NCBI RefSeq assembly: GCF_002798015.1 | Contig: NZ_PGTZ01000009.1 | Span: forward strand, 62,001-126,000 | Length of the DNA stretch: 64,000 nucleotides | Direction of reading: 5' to 3' | Source of the DNA: Luteimicrobium subarcticum | GTDB taxonomy: Bacteria > Actinomycetota > Actinomycetes > Actinomycetales > Cellulomonadaceae | In this document: one piece after another, positions 44,508 to 53,886 of the stretch | Layout of the letters: every line of letters begins with the position of its first letter | How positions within the stretch are numbered: the stretch's first letter is position 1 | Made by a program: the position numbers and the translations under genes | Notes under the pieces: model-generated | Databases searched by the model: none | The model's input: only the letters and a program-made list of their open reading frames with translations | Told to the model about the DNA's origin: nothing

Positions 44508-46400
44508 TCACGGGGTGACGATGGAGAAGTCCGGGTCGCCCGGGTCGAGCACCGCCGTCAGCCGGCCGAGGACGGACGTGTCTCCGTCGAGCTGGATGCC
44601 GGCCTCCGCGAGCGCCTCCGGCGTCGGGCTGCCGAGCGCGAGCGCCGGCAGGGCGTGAGACGTCGTCGTGATCGTGGCGTCCGCGTCTCCCTGCTGCGGC
44701 TTGGCGCTGTAGGTCAGGGCGCCGTTGTTGAGCCGGAGCCGGTACCGCGCGTCGGAGTCCGTGAGCACGACGTCGATCGTCAGGCTCAGGTCGAACGCCT
44801 CGGGCCCGTTGACCTGGATGGCGATGGCGTCGAACAACATCTCCGGCGTCAGCGCGGAGATGACGTCGGCCGACGCCGAGGTCAGCGGGGTGCCGAAGTT
44901 GCCGTCGCGCAGCTCCGTCGCGCCGGACAGGTACGCGCTGCGCCAGGTCCCGTTCTCCGCCCCGTACCCGAGCTGCTCGTAGGTGTCCGCGAGGAGCTCG
45001 CGGGCGGCGGCGTGGTCGGGCTCGGCGAACACGACGTGGTTGAGCAGCTCCGCCACCCACCGGAAGTCGCCCGTGTCGAACGCGGCGCGCGCCTTCTCCA
45101 CGACCGCGTCGGCGCCACCGCCGAGGTCGACGTAGCGCTTTCCGGCCTCGGCGGGCGTGTGCTTCCACAGGCTCGACGGGTTGCCGTCGTACCAGCCCAT
45201 GTAGCGCTGGTAGATCGCCTTGACGTTGTGGCTCACGGACCCGTAGTAGCCCCGGGCGTGCCAGGCGTTCTCCAGGGCCGGGGGGAGGACGATCTCCTCA
45301 GCGATCTCGATGCCCGTGTACCCCTTGTTGAGCAGGCGCAGCGTCTGGTCGTGCAGGTACGCGTACAGGTCCCGCTGCAGCGAGAGGTACTCGACGACCC
45401 GCTCCTGGCCCCAGGTGGGCCAGTGGTGCGACGCGAAGATGACGTCGGTGTCGTCGCCGAACAGGTCGATCGCCTCGGTGAGGTAGTTCGACCAGGCGTG
45501 CGGGTCGCGGACGACGGCGCCGCGGATCGTCAGGATGTTGTGCAGGGTGTGCGTCGCGTCCTCGGCCGCGCACAGCGCCTTGTGGTCCGGGAAGTAGACG
45601 AGCATCTCGGCGGGCGCCTCGGTGCCGGGCGCCATCTGGAAGATGATCCGGACCCCGTCGACGACCTCCTCCTGTCCCGTCGTCGTGATGTCGACCGTCG
45701 GTGAGATGAGCGTGACCTCACCCGTGGACGTCGTCTGCCCGAGGCCGGCACCCACCTGCCCCTGCGGGCCGCGAGCCAGGGCCGCGCCGTACATGTAGGC
45801 CGAACGGCGCGCCATCGCGGTGCCCGCGTACACGTTCTCCGCGACGGCGTGCTCGGTGAAGTCCGCCGGCGCGAGGATCGGCACCCGGCCCGCGTCGACG
45901 TCCTCCTGGGTCGTGACCCCCTTGACGCCGCCGAAGTGGTCGACGTGGCAGTGGGTGTAGATCACGCCGGTGACAGGGCGGTCGCCCCGGTGCTCGCGGT
46001 ACAGCGCGATCGCGGCGGCCGCGGTCTCCTTGGTGAGGAGCGGGTCGAGCACGATGACACCCGTCTCGCCCTCGATGAAGGTCACGTTCGACAGGTCGAA
46101 CCCGCGCACCTGGTAGATGCCCTCGGTGACCTCGAACAGGCCGCTCTCGGCCACGAGCCTGCCCTGACGCCACAGGCTCGGGTTGACCGTGTCCGGCGCA
46201 TCGCCGTCGAGGAAGTCGTAGGTGTCGTTGTCCCACACGACCTGGCCGGCGTCGTCCCGCACCGCGTTGGGCGTGCGGCGACCGACGAGGCCGCGCTGCG
46301 CGTCCTCGAAGTCCTGGGTGTCGGAGAACGGGAGACGGGCGAGGAGGTCCGCCTGCTGCTGGACGATGGACGGCTGAGCCGCCTTGGGTGTCGTAGCCAT
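44508..46400 (-). CDS. Alkyl sulfatase (SdsA1/BDS1-type metallo-beta-lactamase-fold hydrolase)
   Basis: This 630-residue protein has the metallo-beta-lactamase metal site THCHVDH (149-155), and later DATHTLHNILTIRG, DVIFASHHWPTWG and the dimerisation region found in SdsA1 and yeast BDS1. A C-terminal SCP2-like domain (about residues 505-630) completes the family layout. Members hydrolyse alkyl sulfates such as SDS, releasing sulfate. No signal peptide is visible from ATG 46400, so it may be cytoplasmic. It lies downstream of the GH3 gene, 53 bp apart, and could be co-transcribed. Confidence 0.87.
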   Translation of the reverse strand: MATTPKAAQPSIVQQQADLLARLPFSDTQDFEDAQRGLVGRRTPNAVRDDAGQVVWDNDTYDFLDGDAPDTVNPSLWRQGRLVAESGLFEVTEGIYQVRGFDLSNVTFIEGETGVIVLDPLLTKETAAAAIALYREHRGDRPVTGVIYTHCHVDHFGGVKGVTTQEDVDAGRVPILAPADFTEHAVAENVYAGTAMARRSAYMYGAALARGPQGQVGAGLGQTTSTGEVTLISPTVDITTTGQEEVVDGVRIIFQMAPGTEAPAEMLVYFPDHKALCAAEDATHTLHNILTIRGAVVRDPHAWSNYLTEAIDLFGDDTDVIFASHHWPTWGQERVVEYLSLQRDLYAYLHDQTLRLLNKGYTGIEIAEEIVLPPALENAWHARGYYGSVSHNVKAIYQRYMGWYDGNPSSLWKHTPAEAGKRYVDLGGGADAVVEKARAAFDTGDFRWVAELLNHVVFAEPDHAAARELLADTYEQLGYGAENGTWRSAYLSGATELRDGNFGTPLTSASADVISALTPEMLFDAIAIQVNGPEAFDLSLTIDVVLTDSDARYRLRLNNGALTYSAKPQQGDADATITTTSHALPALALGSPTPEALAEAGIQLDGDTSVLGRLTAVLDPGDPDFSIVTP

Positions 46401-46452
46401 GCGGCCAGCGTGCCAGCGTGCCCCGGGGTCCGCACCCGGGGCGCGCAACCTC

Positions 46453-48747
46453 TCAGGCGTCGTCCAGGACTGGCGCCGCGAGCGTCACGGTGGTGGACCG
46501 CGGGTCGGCAGGGGTGACCGCGTGGACGACGCCCACGAGGGTCGTCCGCGCCTCGACGACGCGATCGGCGCTCGAACCGCACCAGAGCTCCAGGTCACCG
46601 GGCTCGACGACGCGCCGGAGCGCCCGGTCGCTGAACGCGAGACGGGCCGGCGGGACGGACAGCGTGACGGTGACCGACTCGCCGGGGCCGAGGTCCACGC
46701 GAGCGAACCCGAGGAGCTGCGCCACGGGCCGCGTCACGGACGCCACCACGTCGTGCCCGTAGAGCTGGACGACGTCCGCGCCCGCCCGGTCGCCCGTGTT
46801 GGTGACGCGCACCGACACGTCGAGCGGACAGCCCGTGGGGGACTCGGGTACGACGACCAGGTCGTCGTACGCGAACGTGGTGTACGACAGCCCGTGCCCG
46901 AAGGGTGCCGCGGGCACCGTCGCCAGGTTGGACACCTCGTCGCCCGCGCCGAGCGCCGGGTGCAGGTAGGAGTACGGCTGGGCGCCCGCGGGCCGGGGCA
47001 GGCTCACGGGCAGGTGCCCGGACGGGTTGACGCGCCCGGACAGCACGCCCGCGACCGCACCGCCGCCCTCCTCGCCCGGGAAGAACGCCTGGACGACGGC
47101 GGCGCACCGTTCGAGCGCCCACCCGACCGCGTACGGGCGACCGGTCACGAGCACGAGCACGACCGGCGTCCCGGTCCCGAGGACGGCCTCGACGAGCTCG
47201 CGCTGCACGCCGGGGAGCTCGAGGTCGTCGCGGTCGCACCCCTCGCCCGAGGTCCCGCGGCCGAACAGCCCGGCCTTGTCGCCGACGACCACCACCGCGA
47301 CGTCCGCACCGGACGCGGCGGCGACGGCGCCCGCGAACCCGGACCGGTCGTCGTCGTCCACCGCGCAGCCCGGCACGCCCACGACCTCGGAGCCCGCGAG
47401 CTCGGCCCGCAGCGCGTCGAGCAGCGTCGGGGCCACGAGGCCCCGGGGGACGTCCGGGTGCTGCTCGAGCACGTGGTTGACGAACGAGTAGCACCCGAAG
47501 AGCGCATCGACGCTGTCGGCGTTGGGCCCGATGACCGCGACCCGACCGGGCACCTCCCCGCGATCGCCGAGCGGAAGCGTCCCGTCGTTGCTCACGAGGA
47601 CGACGGACTCCTCCGCGAGCCGGCGTGCGACGTCGCGGTGCGCGGGGGTGTCGAGGTCGACGCTCGTGGGCGGGGCGCAGTCGAACCGGGCGTCGAGCAG
47701 GCCGAGCTCGTCCTTCTGCCGCAGCGCCCGCAGGACGGCGCGGTCGAGCAGCGCCTCGTCGACCCGTCCGTCACGGATCGCGCGGGCCAGCGGGCCGGTG
47801 AACGCGTCGCCCGTCGGGAGCTCGATGTCGACCCCGGCCGCGAGCGCCAGGCCCGCGGCCTCCCCGAGGTCGCCGGCGACGTGGTGCAGCAGGTGCAGGA
47901 ACGCGACGCCGAAGTAGTCGGCGACGACGGTCCCGTCGAACCCCCACCGTTCGCGCAGGACGCCGGTCAGCAGCGTCGGGTCGGACGCGACGGGCACCCC
48001 GTCGATCTCGGTGTACGCGTGCATGACCGATCGAGCGCCCCCGTCGAGCAGCGCCATCTCGAACGGGACGAGAAGGACGTCCGCGAGCTCGCGCGGGCCG
48101 ACGTGCACGGGAGCGAAGTTGCGGCCCGCCTGCGACGCCGAGTACCCGACGAAGTGCTTGAGCGTCGCGTGGACGCCCGCGGACTGCAGGCCGCGGACGT
48201 ACGACGCCCCGACGGAGCCCACGAGGTACGGGTCCTCGGCGATGCACTCCTCGACCCGTCCCCACCGGGGGTCGCGGACGACGTCGAGCACGGGCGCGAG
48301 CCCCTGGTGGATGCCGAGCGCCCGCATCGACCCGCCGATGAGAGCGCCCATCTCCTCGACGAGCGCGGGGTCGAACGACGCACCCCACGCGACCGGCGTC
48401 GGGAACGTGGCGGCCTTCCAGGCGGACAGCCCGGTGAGGCACTCCTCGTGGACGAGCGCGGGGATGCCGAGCCGGGTCTCCTCGACGAGGCGGCGCTGGA
48501 AGCGCCACAACCAGGCGGCGCGCTCGTCCGGGTCGACGGGTCGGGTGCCGTAGGGCCGTGTGAGGTGCCCGAGGCCGTGCCGCGCGAACGCATCGAGCCC
48601 GGAGACCTCCGCGAACGCTCCCTGGAGGGGGGCGACGGCCTCGCCGTCCTCCTTCTCCCAGAAGCCGACGACCTGGCCGATCTTCTCCTCGAGCGTCATC
48701 TGCGCGAGGAGCTCCTCGGGCCGTGTGCTCGTGCTGTGCTGTGTCAT
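46453..48747 (-). CDS. GH3-family beta-glycosidase (beta-glucosidase/xylosidase type)
   Basis: This 764-residue enzyme has the GH3 two-domain catalytic unit: DVVRDPRWGRVEE (158-167), LKHFVGYSASQAGRN, and nucleophile Asp 277 in ADYFG. The second domain (VAVIGPNADS, VVVVGDKAG with the acid/base Glu loop) and a C-terminal fibronectin-type III-like region follow. No signal peptide is seen, so it probably acts inside the cell on oligosaccharides imported by the ABC system encoded upstream. The gene begins 17 bp after the end of the importer permease gene, on the same strand, and is probably in that operon. Confidence 0.88.
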   Translation of the reverse strand: MTQHSTSTRPEELLAQMTLEEKIGQVVGFWEKEDGEAVAPLQGAFAEVSGLDAFARHGLGHLTRPYGTRPVDPDERAAWLWRFQRRLVEETRLGIPALVHEECLTGLSAWKAATFPTPVAWGASFDPALVEEMGALIGGSMRALGIHQGLAPVLDVVRDPRWGRVEECIAEDPYLVGSVGASYVRGLQSAGVHATLKHFVGYSASQAGRNFAPVHVGPRELADVLLVPFEMALLDGGARSVMHAYTEIDGVPVASDPTLLTGVLRERWGFDGTVVADYFGVAFLHLLHHVAGDLGEAAGLALAAGVDIELPTGDAFTGPLARAIRDGRVDEALLDRAVLRALRQKDELGLLDARFDCAPPTSVDLDTPAHRDVARRLAEESVVLVSNDGTLPLGDRGEVPGRVAVIGPNADSVDALFGCYSFVNHVLEQHPDVPRGLVAPTLLDALRAELAGSEVVGVPGCAVDDDDRSGFAGAVAAASGADVAVVVVGDKAGLFGRGTSGEGCDRDDLELPGVQRELVEAVLGTGTPVVLVLVTGRPYAVGWALERCAAVVQAFFPGEEGGGAVAGVLSGRVNPSGHLPVSLPRPAGAQPYSYLHPALGAGDEVSNLATVPAAPFGHGLSYTTFAYDDLVVVPESPTGCPLDVSVRVTNTGDRAGADVVQLYGHDVVASVTRPVAQLLGFARVDLGPGESVTVTLSVPPARLAFSDRALRRVVEPGDLELWCGSSADRVVEARTTLVGVVHAVTPADPRSTTVTLAAPVLDDA

Positions 48748-48764
48748 GGATCCTGTGTCCCCGT

Positions 48765-49652
48765 CTAGCCCTTGACCGCGCCCTGGAGGCCGCCGACGAT
48801 CCGGCGCTCGAAGATCGTGAAGAACACGAGCGCGGGAAGCATCGACAGCGACGTGAACGCGAGGACCTTCGCGGTGTCGACGGAGTACTGCGACGAGAAG
48901 GCCTGCACGCCGAGCGGCAGGGTGTACTTCTCGAGGTCGTTGAGGACGAACAGCGGCAGGACGTAGCTGTTCCAGCTCGCGACGAACGCCAGGATCCCGG
49001 TGGTCAGGACGCCGGGCAGCGACAGGCGCAGGACCATCCGGAAGAAGAAACCGAGCCGGCCGCAGCCATCGAGCCAGGCGGCCTCCTCGATCTCGTCAGG
49101 GATGGCCCGCAGGAAGGGCACGAGGATGATGATCGTGGTCGGCAGCGCGAACGCGATCTGCGGCAGGATCACGCCGAACAGGTTGTTGATGAGCCCGATG
49201 TTCTTGATGAGGATGTACAGCGGCGTGATGGCCACGGTGATCGGGAACATGAGCCCGGCCGCGAAGAGCGAGTACATCGCGCCGCGCCCGCGGAACCGGT
49301 AGCGAGCGAGCACGTAGCTCGCCATCACGCCGAGGACGACCACGCCGACCGTCGTGACGAGCGCGACGAACGTCGAGTTGCCGAGCTGGCGCCAGAAGAT
49401 CGAGCTGGTGAGCACGTCCACGTAGTTGGCGCCGACCCACGGGGACGGCAGCCCGGAGGGGCTGTCGGTGATCTGCGCGTTGGTGCGGAAGCCGCCGAGC
49501 ACGATGTAGGCGACGGGGGCGAGCGTCAGCGCGACGAGGACGAGCGCGACGAAGTACGTCGTCGGGCTGCCCCAGGGGGTCTTTGCCTTGTCGCGCGACG
49601 GGGCGGTGCGGGCCTGCGCGGGCTCGAGGCCGGGGGACTGGACGACCGTCAT
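48765..49652 (-). CDS. Carbohydrate ABC transporter permease (MalG-like)
   Basis: This 295-residue membrane protein has six hydrophobic segments and the sugar-permease ATPase-contact loop EEAAWLDGCGRLGFFFRMVLRLSLPG, seen over residues 191-216 in two pieces. It pairs with the upstream permease to form the importer channel for an oligosaccharide. ATG 49652 shares one base with the preceding gene's stop (TGATG). No dedicated ATPase gene is in the locus, so it likely uses a shared MsiK-type ATPase encoded elsewhere, as is usual in actinobacteria. Confidence 0.9.
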   Translation of the reverse strand: MTVVQSPGLEPAQARTAPSRDKAKTPWGSPTTYFVALVLVALTLAPVAYIVLGGFRTNAQITDSPSGLPSPWVGANYVDVLTSSIFWRQLGNSTFVALVTTVGVVVLGVMASYVLARYRFRGRGAMYSLFAAGLMFPITVAITPLYILIKNIGLINNLFGVILPQIAFALPTTIIILVPFLRAIPDEIEEAAWLDGCGRLGFFFRMVLRLSLPGVLTTGILAFVASWNSYVLPLFVLNDLEKYTLPLGVQAFSSQYSVDTAKVLAFTSLSMLPALVFFTIFERRIVGGLQGAVKG

Positions 49653-50716
49653 CACTTGCTCCTTCCGGTGAGCGCGCCCTCGGTGTCCCGGCGGAGCACG
49701 AAGCGCTGGTACACGAGCGCGACGATCATCGAGATGATGAACAGGACGACGGCGACGGCCGAGCCGTAGCCGAAGTTCCCGGCGTTGCGGCCGTACTGGA
49801 CCATGTAGGTCGCCATCGTCGAGACGCCGGCGGTGCCGGCGACGTACTGGCCCCAGATGATGTAGACGAGGTCGAACAGCTGCAGGGCGCCGATGATCGA
49901 CAGGAAGCCCCAGATCCGGATCGTCGGCCCGAGCAGCGGGAGCGTGATGCGGCGCTGTGTCTGCCAGTAGCTCGCGCCGTCGAGGGCGGCGGCCTCGTAG
50001 AGCTCCTCGGGGATGTTCTGCAGGCCGGCCATGAAGAGGATCACGGCGAACCCGATGTACTTCCACGTGAGGATCGCCATGAGCGACCAGAGCGCGAGGT
50101 GCGGGTCGGACAGCCAGTCGGCCGTGAAGTGTCCGAGCCCGACCTTCTCGAGGAGGTCGTTGACGGCGCCGTCGGTCTGGAGCATGAGGCTCCAGCCGGT
50201 GCCCGCGATGACCTCGGAGACCACCCAGGGCACGAAGACCAGGACGCGGATGATCGAGCGTCCGCGCATCTTGCGGTTCAGCAGGAGCGCGAGGAGCAGG
50301 CCGACCGGTCCCTGGATGACGAGGGACAGCACCACGATGAGCCCGTTGTGCAGCAGGGCGGCGTGGAACTCCGGGTCCTGGAGGATCACCGTGTAGTTGT
50401 GGAAGCCCACGAAGTCGGTGGGGCGGCCGAAGCCCTTCCACCGGTAGAAGCCGTAGTACGCGGCGAGCGCCACCGGGAAGATGACGAAGCCGACGAACAC
50501 GACGATGGCGGGCCCGGACAGCAGGGTGATCTCGAGCCGCTGGCGCCACCCGATGCCCCGGGACGGGCGGCGGGCCGGGCGGCGGGCCGGGCGGCGGGCC
50601 GCCGGGGACGACGCGGCGCGCGCGCCGCCCCCGGACCTGCCGTGGTCTGCCTGCGCCCCGCGCTCCCCGGTCGAGCTCTGCACCGCCAACGAGTTGTCGA
50701 CCGAAGAGTCGCTCAT
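49652..50716 (-). CDS. Carbohydrate ABC transporter permease (MalF-like)
   Basis: This 354-residue membrane protein has the MalF-type pattern with six hydrophobic segments and the contact loop ELYEAAALDGASYWQTQRRITLPLLGP (in two adjoining pieces). An N-terminal cytoplasmic tail of about 55 residues carries three imperfect Arg-Arg-Pro-Ala repeats, encoded by a 12-bp DNA repeat near 50565-50600; such tails vary and may be dispensable. It begins at ATG 50716, just after the binding-protein gene. Confidence 0.9.
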   Translation of the reverse strand: MSDSSVDNSLAVQSSTGERGAQADHGRSGGGARAASSPAARRPARRPARRPSRGIGWRQRLEITLLSGPAIVVFVGFVIFPVALAAYYGFYRWKGFGRPTDFVGFHNYTVILQDPEFHAALLHNGLIVVLSLVIQGPVGLLLALLLNRKMRGRSIIRVLVFVPWVVSEVIAGTGWSLMLQTDGAVNDLLEKVGLGHFTADWLSDPHLALWSLMAILTWKYIGFAVILFMAGLQNIPEELYEAAALDGASYWQTQRRITLPLLGPTIRIWGFLSIIGALQLFDLVYIIWGQYVAGTAGVSTMATYMVQYGRNAGNFGYGSAVAVVLFIISMIVALVYQRFVLRRDTEGALTGRSK

Positions 50717-50725
50717 GGGATCAGA

Positions 50726-52033
50726 TCACCCCTTCGCCGCGGCCGAGTCGACGGACGAGACGATGTCCGCCACCGAGCCCTTGCCCGCGAGCAGGTTGAC
50801 GACCGCGGTGTTGAGCGCGTTGCCCACGTTCGCCCCGTAGAGCGTGTCGAGCCACAGCGAGACGTAGGGCGCCTCGTTGTACGCCGCGATGGCCGTCTTG
50901 AGGTACGGCTCGGTGATGACCGCCTGGGCGGCCTTGTTGACCGGCGGGGCGTCGAACGCCTTGTAGAACTGCTCCTGGGTGTCCTGCGTGACGAGGAAGT
51001 TCAGGAGGTCGCCGCAGGCCTGCTTGGGCGCCTTGGCCGAGCACGAGAAGCCGTCGACGCCGCCCATGATCGCCTTCGGGTCGCCCTGGCCGCCGGTGAC
51101 GGCCGGGAAGGCGTAGAACGACAGGTCGGGCAGCGGCTTCTTGTCGGTGGTCAGCGACGCGACGACGCCGGGCTCCCAGGCGCCCATGAGCTCCTGGGCG
51201 GCCTTGTGGCTGGCGAGCATGCCGGCGGAGCTGTTCGCGCCCTGCTGCGCCGACGTCGTGAGGAAGCCGTCGTTGAAGGGCTTGGTGGCTGCGAACGCCT
51301 GGAGGTCGTCGCCGGCCTTGGTCCAGCAGGGGTCGTCGAACTTGAGGCTCTTCGCGGTCGAGTCCAAGGTGTCCTTCGAGCACTCGCGCAGCGCGAACCA
51401 GTAGTACCAGTGGGCGGCCGGCCAGGCGTCCTTGCCGCCCAGCGCCACGGGCGCCACACCGGTCGCCTTGAGCTGCGTGACGGCCGTGTTCAGGTCGTCG
51501 ATCGTCGTCGGGGGCGTCGTGACCCCCGCCTTGTCGAACAGGTCGGTCGAGTACCACATGCCGCCCGGCGTCACGGTGTACGGCATGGCGTAGGTCTTGC
51601 CGTCGATCTGCTCGGAGGTCAGGACGCCCTCGCCGATCGCGGTCTTCGTCTCGTCCGTGATGAGGTCGGACAGGTCGAGCAGCTGGCCGGCGTCGACCAT
51701 GTCGCCCATCTTGCCGCCGCCACGCTGGTAGAAGACGTCCGGCGCCGACCCCGAGTTGATCGCGGTCTGGAGCTTGCCGTCGTAGTCCTCGTTCTGGATG
51801 TTCTGGATCTTGAGCGTGACGTCCGGGTACTTGGCGTGGAAGTCCTTGGCCATCTGGGCGAAGTAGGCGGTGCCCGGGCCGGTCGACGCGTTCGTCCACA
51901 TGGTGAGGGTGACGGGGCCGCCGTCGGATCCCTGGTCGCCGCTGTCGTCCGAGCCGCCGGAACAGGCGGAGAGGGCGAGGGTCGCGGCCGCAGAGAGGGC
52001 GACGAGTGCCGCGCCTCGCATCTTCCTGGTCAT
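50726..52033 (-). CDS. Extracellular sugar-binding lipoprotein (ABC importer)
   Basis: This 435-residue protein has a lipoprotein signal ending LALSAC (Cys about residue 24) and an acidic Ser/Gly linker. A family-1 sugar-binding domain follows (LTMWTNASTGPGTAYFAQMAKDFH, QNIQNEDYDGKLQTAINSGSAPDVF over residues 78-102, MPYTVTPGGMWYSTDLFDKAG, GAWEPGVVASL). Likely ligands are plant-derived oligosaccharides, given the neighbouring GH3 gene and LacI regulator. A promoter with a perfect -35 TTGACA (52114-52109 on the minus strand) lies in the divergent region. Confidence 0.9.
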   Translation of the reverse strand: MTRKMRGAALVALSAAATLALSACSGGSDDSGDQGSDGGPVTLTMWTNASTGPGTAYFAQMAKDFHAKYPDVTLKIQNIQNEDYDGKLQTAINSGSAPDVFYQRGGGKMGDMVDAGQLLDLSDLITDETKTAIGEGVLTSEQIDGKTYAMPYTVTPGGMWYSTDLFDKAGVTTPPTTIDDLNTAVTQLKATGVAPVALGGKDAWPAAHWYYWFALRECSKDTLDSTAKSLKFDDPCWTKAGDDLQAFAATKPFNDGFLTTSAQQGANSSAGMLASHKAAQELMGAWEPGVVASLTTDKKPLPDLSFYAFPAVTGGQGDPKAIMGGVDGFSCSAKAPKQACGDLLNFLVTQDTQEQFYKAFDAPPVNKAAQAVITEPYLKTAIAAYNEAPYVSLWLDTLYGANVGNALNTAVVNLLAGKGSVADIVSSVDSAAAKG

Positions 52034-52084
52034 CGTTGAACCTTTCGTCGTCGTCGACGGGTGCGCTCTCGCGCGGTCGGTGTG

Positions 52085-52160
52085 AGTCTTGCGCGCTGTC
52101 GCAGTTGATGTCAATCGTTGTCGATAACGTTTTCGATACGTTGGTCGAGCCGCCTATGAT
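52085..52160. promoter_or_regulatory. Divergent promoters and LacI operator (TCGATAACGTTTTCGA)
   Basis: The near-palindrome TCGATAACGTTTTCGA (52121-52136, centre AACGTT, two mismatches) is a typical LacI-family operator. On the minus strand a perfect -35 TTGACA (52114-52109) and weak -10 AAGACT (52090-52085) are spaced 18 bp. On the plus strand TTCGAT (52132-52137) and TATGAT (52155-52160), 17 bp apart, place the start at or near the GTG at 52167. The operator overlaps the lacI -35 and abuts the transporter -35, so binding should repress both. Confidence 0.7.
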
Positions 52161-52166
52161 CGGGGC

Positions 52167-53165
52167 GTGGACTTCCTGCCCCGCGTCAAGATGGCCGACG
52201 TCGCCCGCGAGGCCGGCGTGTCGGTCGCGACCGTCTCCAAGGTCGTCAACGGCCGGTACGGCGTCGCGCAGGCCACCGTCGACCGCGTCCAGCAGGTCAT
52301 CGACACCCTCGGGTACGAGGCGAGCCTCGGCGCGCAGTCCCTGCGGTCGCACCGCACCAACGTCCTCGGGATCCTCGTCGCCGAGTTCGAGCCCTTCTCC
52401 ACCGAGCTCCTCAAGGGCGCGTCCGCCGCCGTCGCGTCCACCGGGTACGAGCTCCTCGCGTACTCCGGCGGCGGTCGCGGCGCCGACGTCGGGTGGGAGC
52501 GACGCAACCTGTCCCGCCTCTCCGGGACGCTCATCGACGGCGCGATCCTCGTCACCCCGACCGTCGTCGAGACCAACCACGGCGTCCCCGTCGTCGCGGT
52601 CGACCCGCACACCGGGCCCACCGGCATGCCGACGGTCGACTCCGACAACCTCGCCGGCGCCGTCCTCGCGACCGAGTACCTCCTCGGGCTCGGGCACCGC
52701 AGCATCGCGTTCCTCGGCGGCCGGGCCGACCTCGAGTCCGCCCGGCTGCGCGAGGAGGGCTTCCGGCGGGCCATGGCGTCCGCAGGCGTCGCCGTCGACG
52801 AGGACCTCGTGCGCGTGGGCGGTTACGCACGCGACGCCGCCCGCACCCCCGCCCACGAGATCCTCGACCGGCCCGACCGGCCCACCGCCGTCTTCGCCGC
52901 CAACGACCTCTCCGCGCTCGGCGTCATGGACGTCGCCCGCGACCTCGGGCTCGACGTCCCCGGCGACGTGTCCGTGATCGGGTTCGACAACGTGCCCGAG
53001 TCCGCGCTCGCGTCACCGCCCCTGACGACCGTCGCGCAACCGCTCCAGGAGATGGGGGCCGCAGCCCTGCGCATGCTGGTCCAGGTGATCGACGGGACGC
53101 TCGACGAGCCGCACCTGCGCCTGCCGACCACGCTGGTCGAGCGCGCCACCTGCCGCCCCCTCTGA
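52167..53165 (+). CDS. LacI-family transcriptional repressor
   Basis: This 332-residue protein has a LacI helix-turn-helix (MADVAREAGVSVATVSKVVNGRYGV), and a hinge-helix with YEASLGAQSLRS. A sugar-binding core follows (NVLGILVAEFEPF, VPVVAVDPHTGPTG, SIAFLGGRADLESARLREEGFRRAM split, AVFAANDLSALGVM, VSVIGFDNVPES). It probably represses the divergent sugar-importer/GH3 operon and itself. GTG 52167 lies 6 bp after the -10 TATGAT, so the mRNA is probably leaderless. Confidence 0.92.
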   Translation: MDFLPRVKMADVAREAGVSVATVSKVVNGRYGVAQATVDRVQQVIDTLGYEASLGAQSLRSHRTNVLGILVAEFEPFSTELLKGASAAVASTGYELLAYSGGGRGADVGWERRNLSRLSGTLIDGAILVTPTVVETNHGVPVVAVDPHTGPTGMPTVDSDNLAGAVLATEYLLGLGHRSIAFLGGRADLESARLREEGFRRAMASAGVAVDEDLVRVGGYARDAARTPAHEILDRPDRPTAVFAANDLSALGVMDVARDLGLDVPGDVSVIGFDNVPESALASPPLTTVAQPLQEMGAAALRMLVQVIDGTLDEPHLRLPTTLVERATCRPL

Positions 53166-53196
53166 CCCCTCCCCTTTCCCCTCCCGCGGGGGGTGG

Positions 53197-53811
53197 TCAG
53201 GCGTCCGGGTCGGAGACCGGAGAACCGGCGTCCTGGTGCTCCGCGACGAACCGCTCGACACGACGGTCCGGCACCAACCACACCAGCGCGACGGCGACGT
53301 ACAGCGCCACCCCGACGTACGGCTCCCAGAACGACGCCGCGATGCCCAGCAGGTACAGCACCGGCGACGCCTTGCCCTTCCAGTCGCCCCCGACGGCCTG
53401 CGCGAGCGGCCCGTCGTGCCCCTGCCGCCTGACGAGCGACGCCTGGAGCAGCCAGTACGCGACGGCCGCGAGCAGCAGGTCGATGCCGTACACCGCCGTC
53501 GGGACGGGGTCGAACCCGGTCTCGTCCATCCATCCCGTGGTGAACGGGAACAGCGACAACCAGAAAAGCAGGTGCAGGTTCGCCCACAGGACGACGCCGT
53601 CCACCCGGTCGGCGAGCTGCAGCATGTGGTGATGGTTGTTCCAGTAGATGCCGACGTACACGAACGACAGCAGGTACGTGAGGAACGTGGGCGCGACCTC
53701 GCGCAGCGCCTCCCAGGTCGATCCCTCGGGGGTCCGCAGCTCGAGGACCATGATCGTGATGACGATCGCGAGCACGCCGTCGCTGAACGCCTCGAGCCGG
53801 CCCTTGTTCAT
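53197..53811 (-). CDS. TMEM175/DUF1211-family membrane protein (possible potassium channel)
   Basis: This 204-residue protein has six hydrophobic segments, with the family signature RLEAFSDGVLAIVITIMVLEL in helix 1 and a YVGIYWNNHHHML stretch after helix 2. Bacterial members form tetrameric potassium channels that lack the usual TVGYG filter. The length is typical. It starts at ATG 53811, divergent from the HrpA gene. Confidence 0.88.
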   Translation of the reverse strand: MNKGRLEAFSDGVLAIVITIMVLELRTPEGSTWEALREVAPTFLTYLLSFVYVGIYWNNHHHMLQLADRVDGVVLWANLHLLFWLSLFPFTTGWMDETGFDPVPTAVYGIDLLLAAVAYWLLQASLVRRQGHDGPLAQAVGGDWKGKASPVLYLLGIAASFWEPYVGVALYVAVALVWLVPDRRVERFVAEHQDAGSPVSDPDA

Positions 53812-53886
53812 GCGTCGAGGATCCCACGAGGGACTTTCGCACCGCCGCGCGAATCGGGTTGCCAAGACTTGAGAGGATGGAACCCC

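Noticed and set aside
49583-52039. Plus-strand open frame of 818 codons across the sugar importer genes
   Set aside because: It is antisense to three well-formed ABC transporter genes and has no family pattern.
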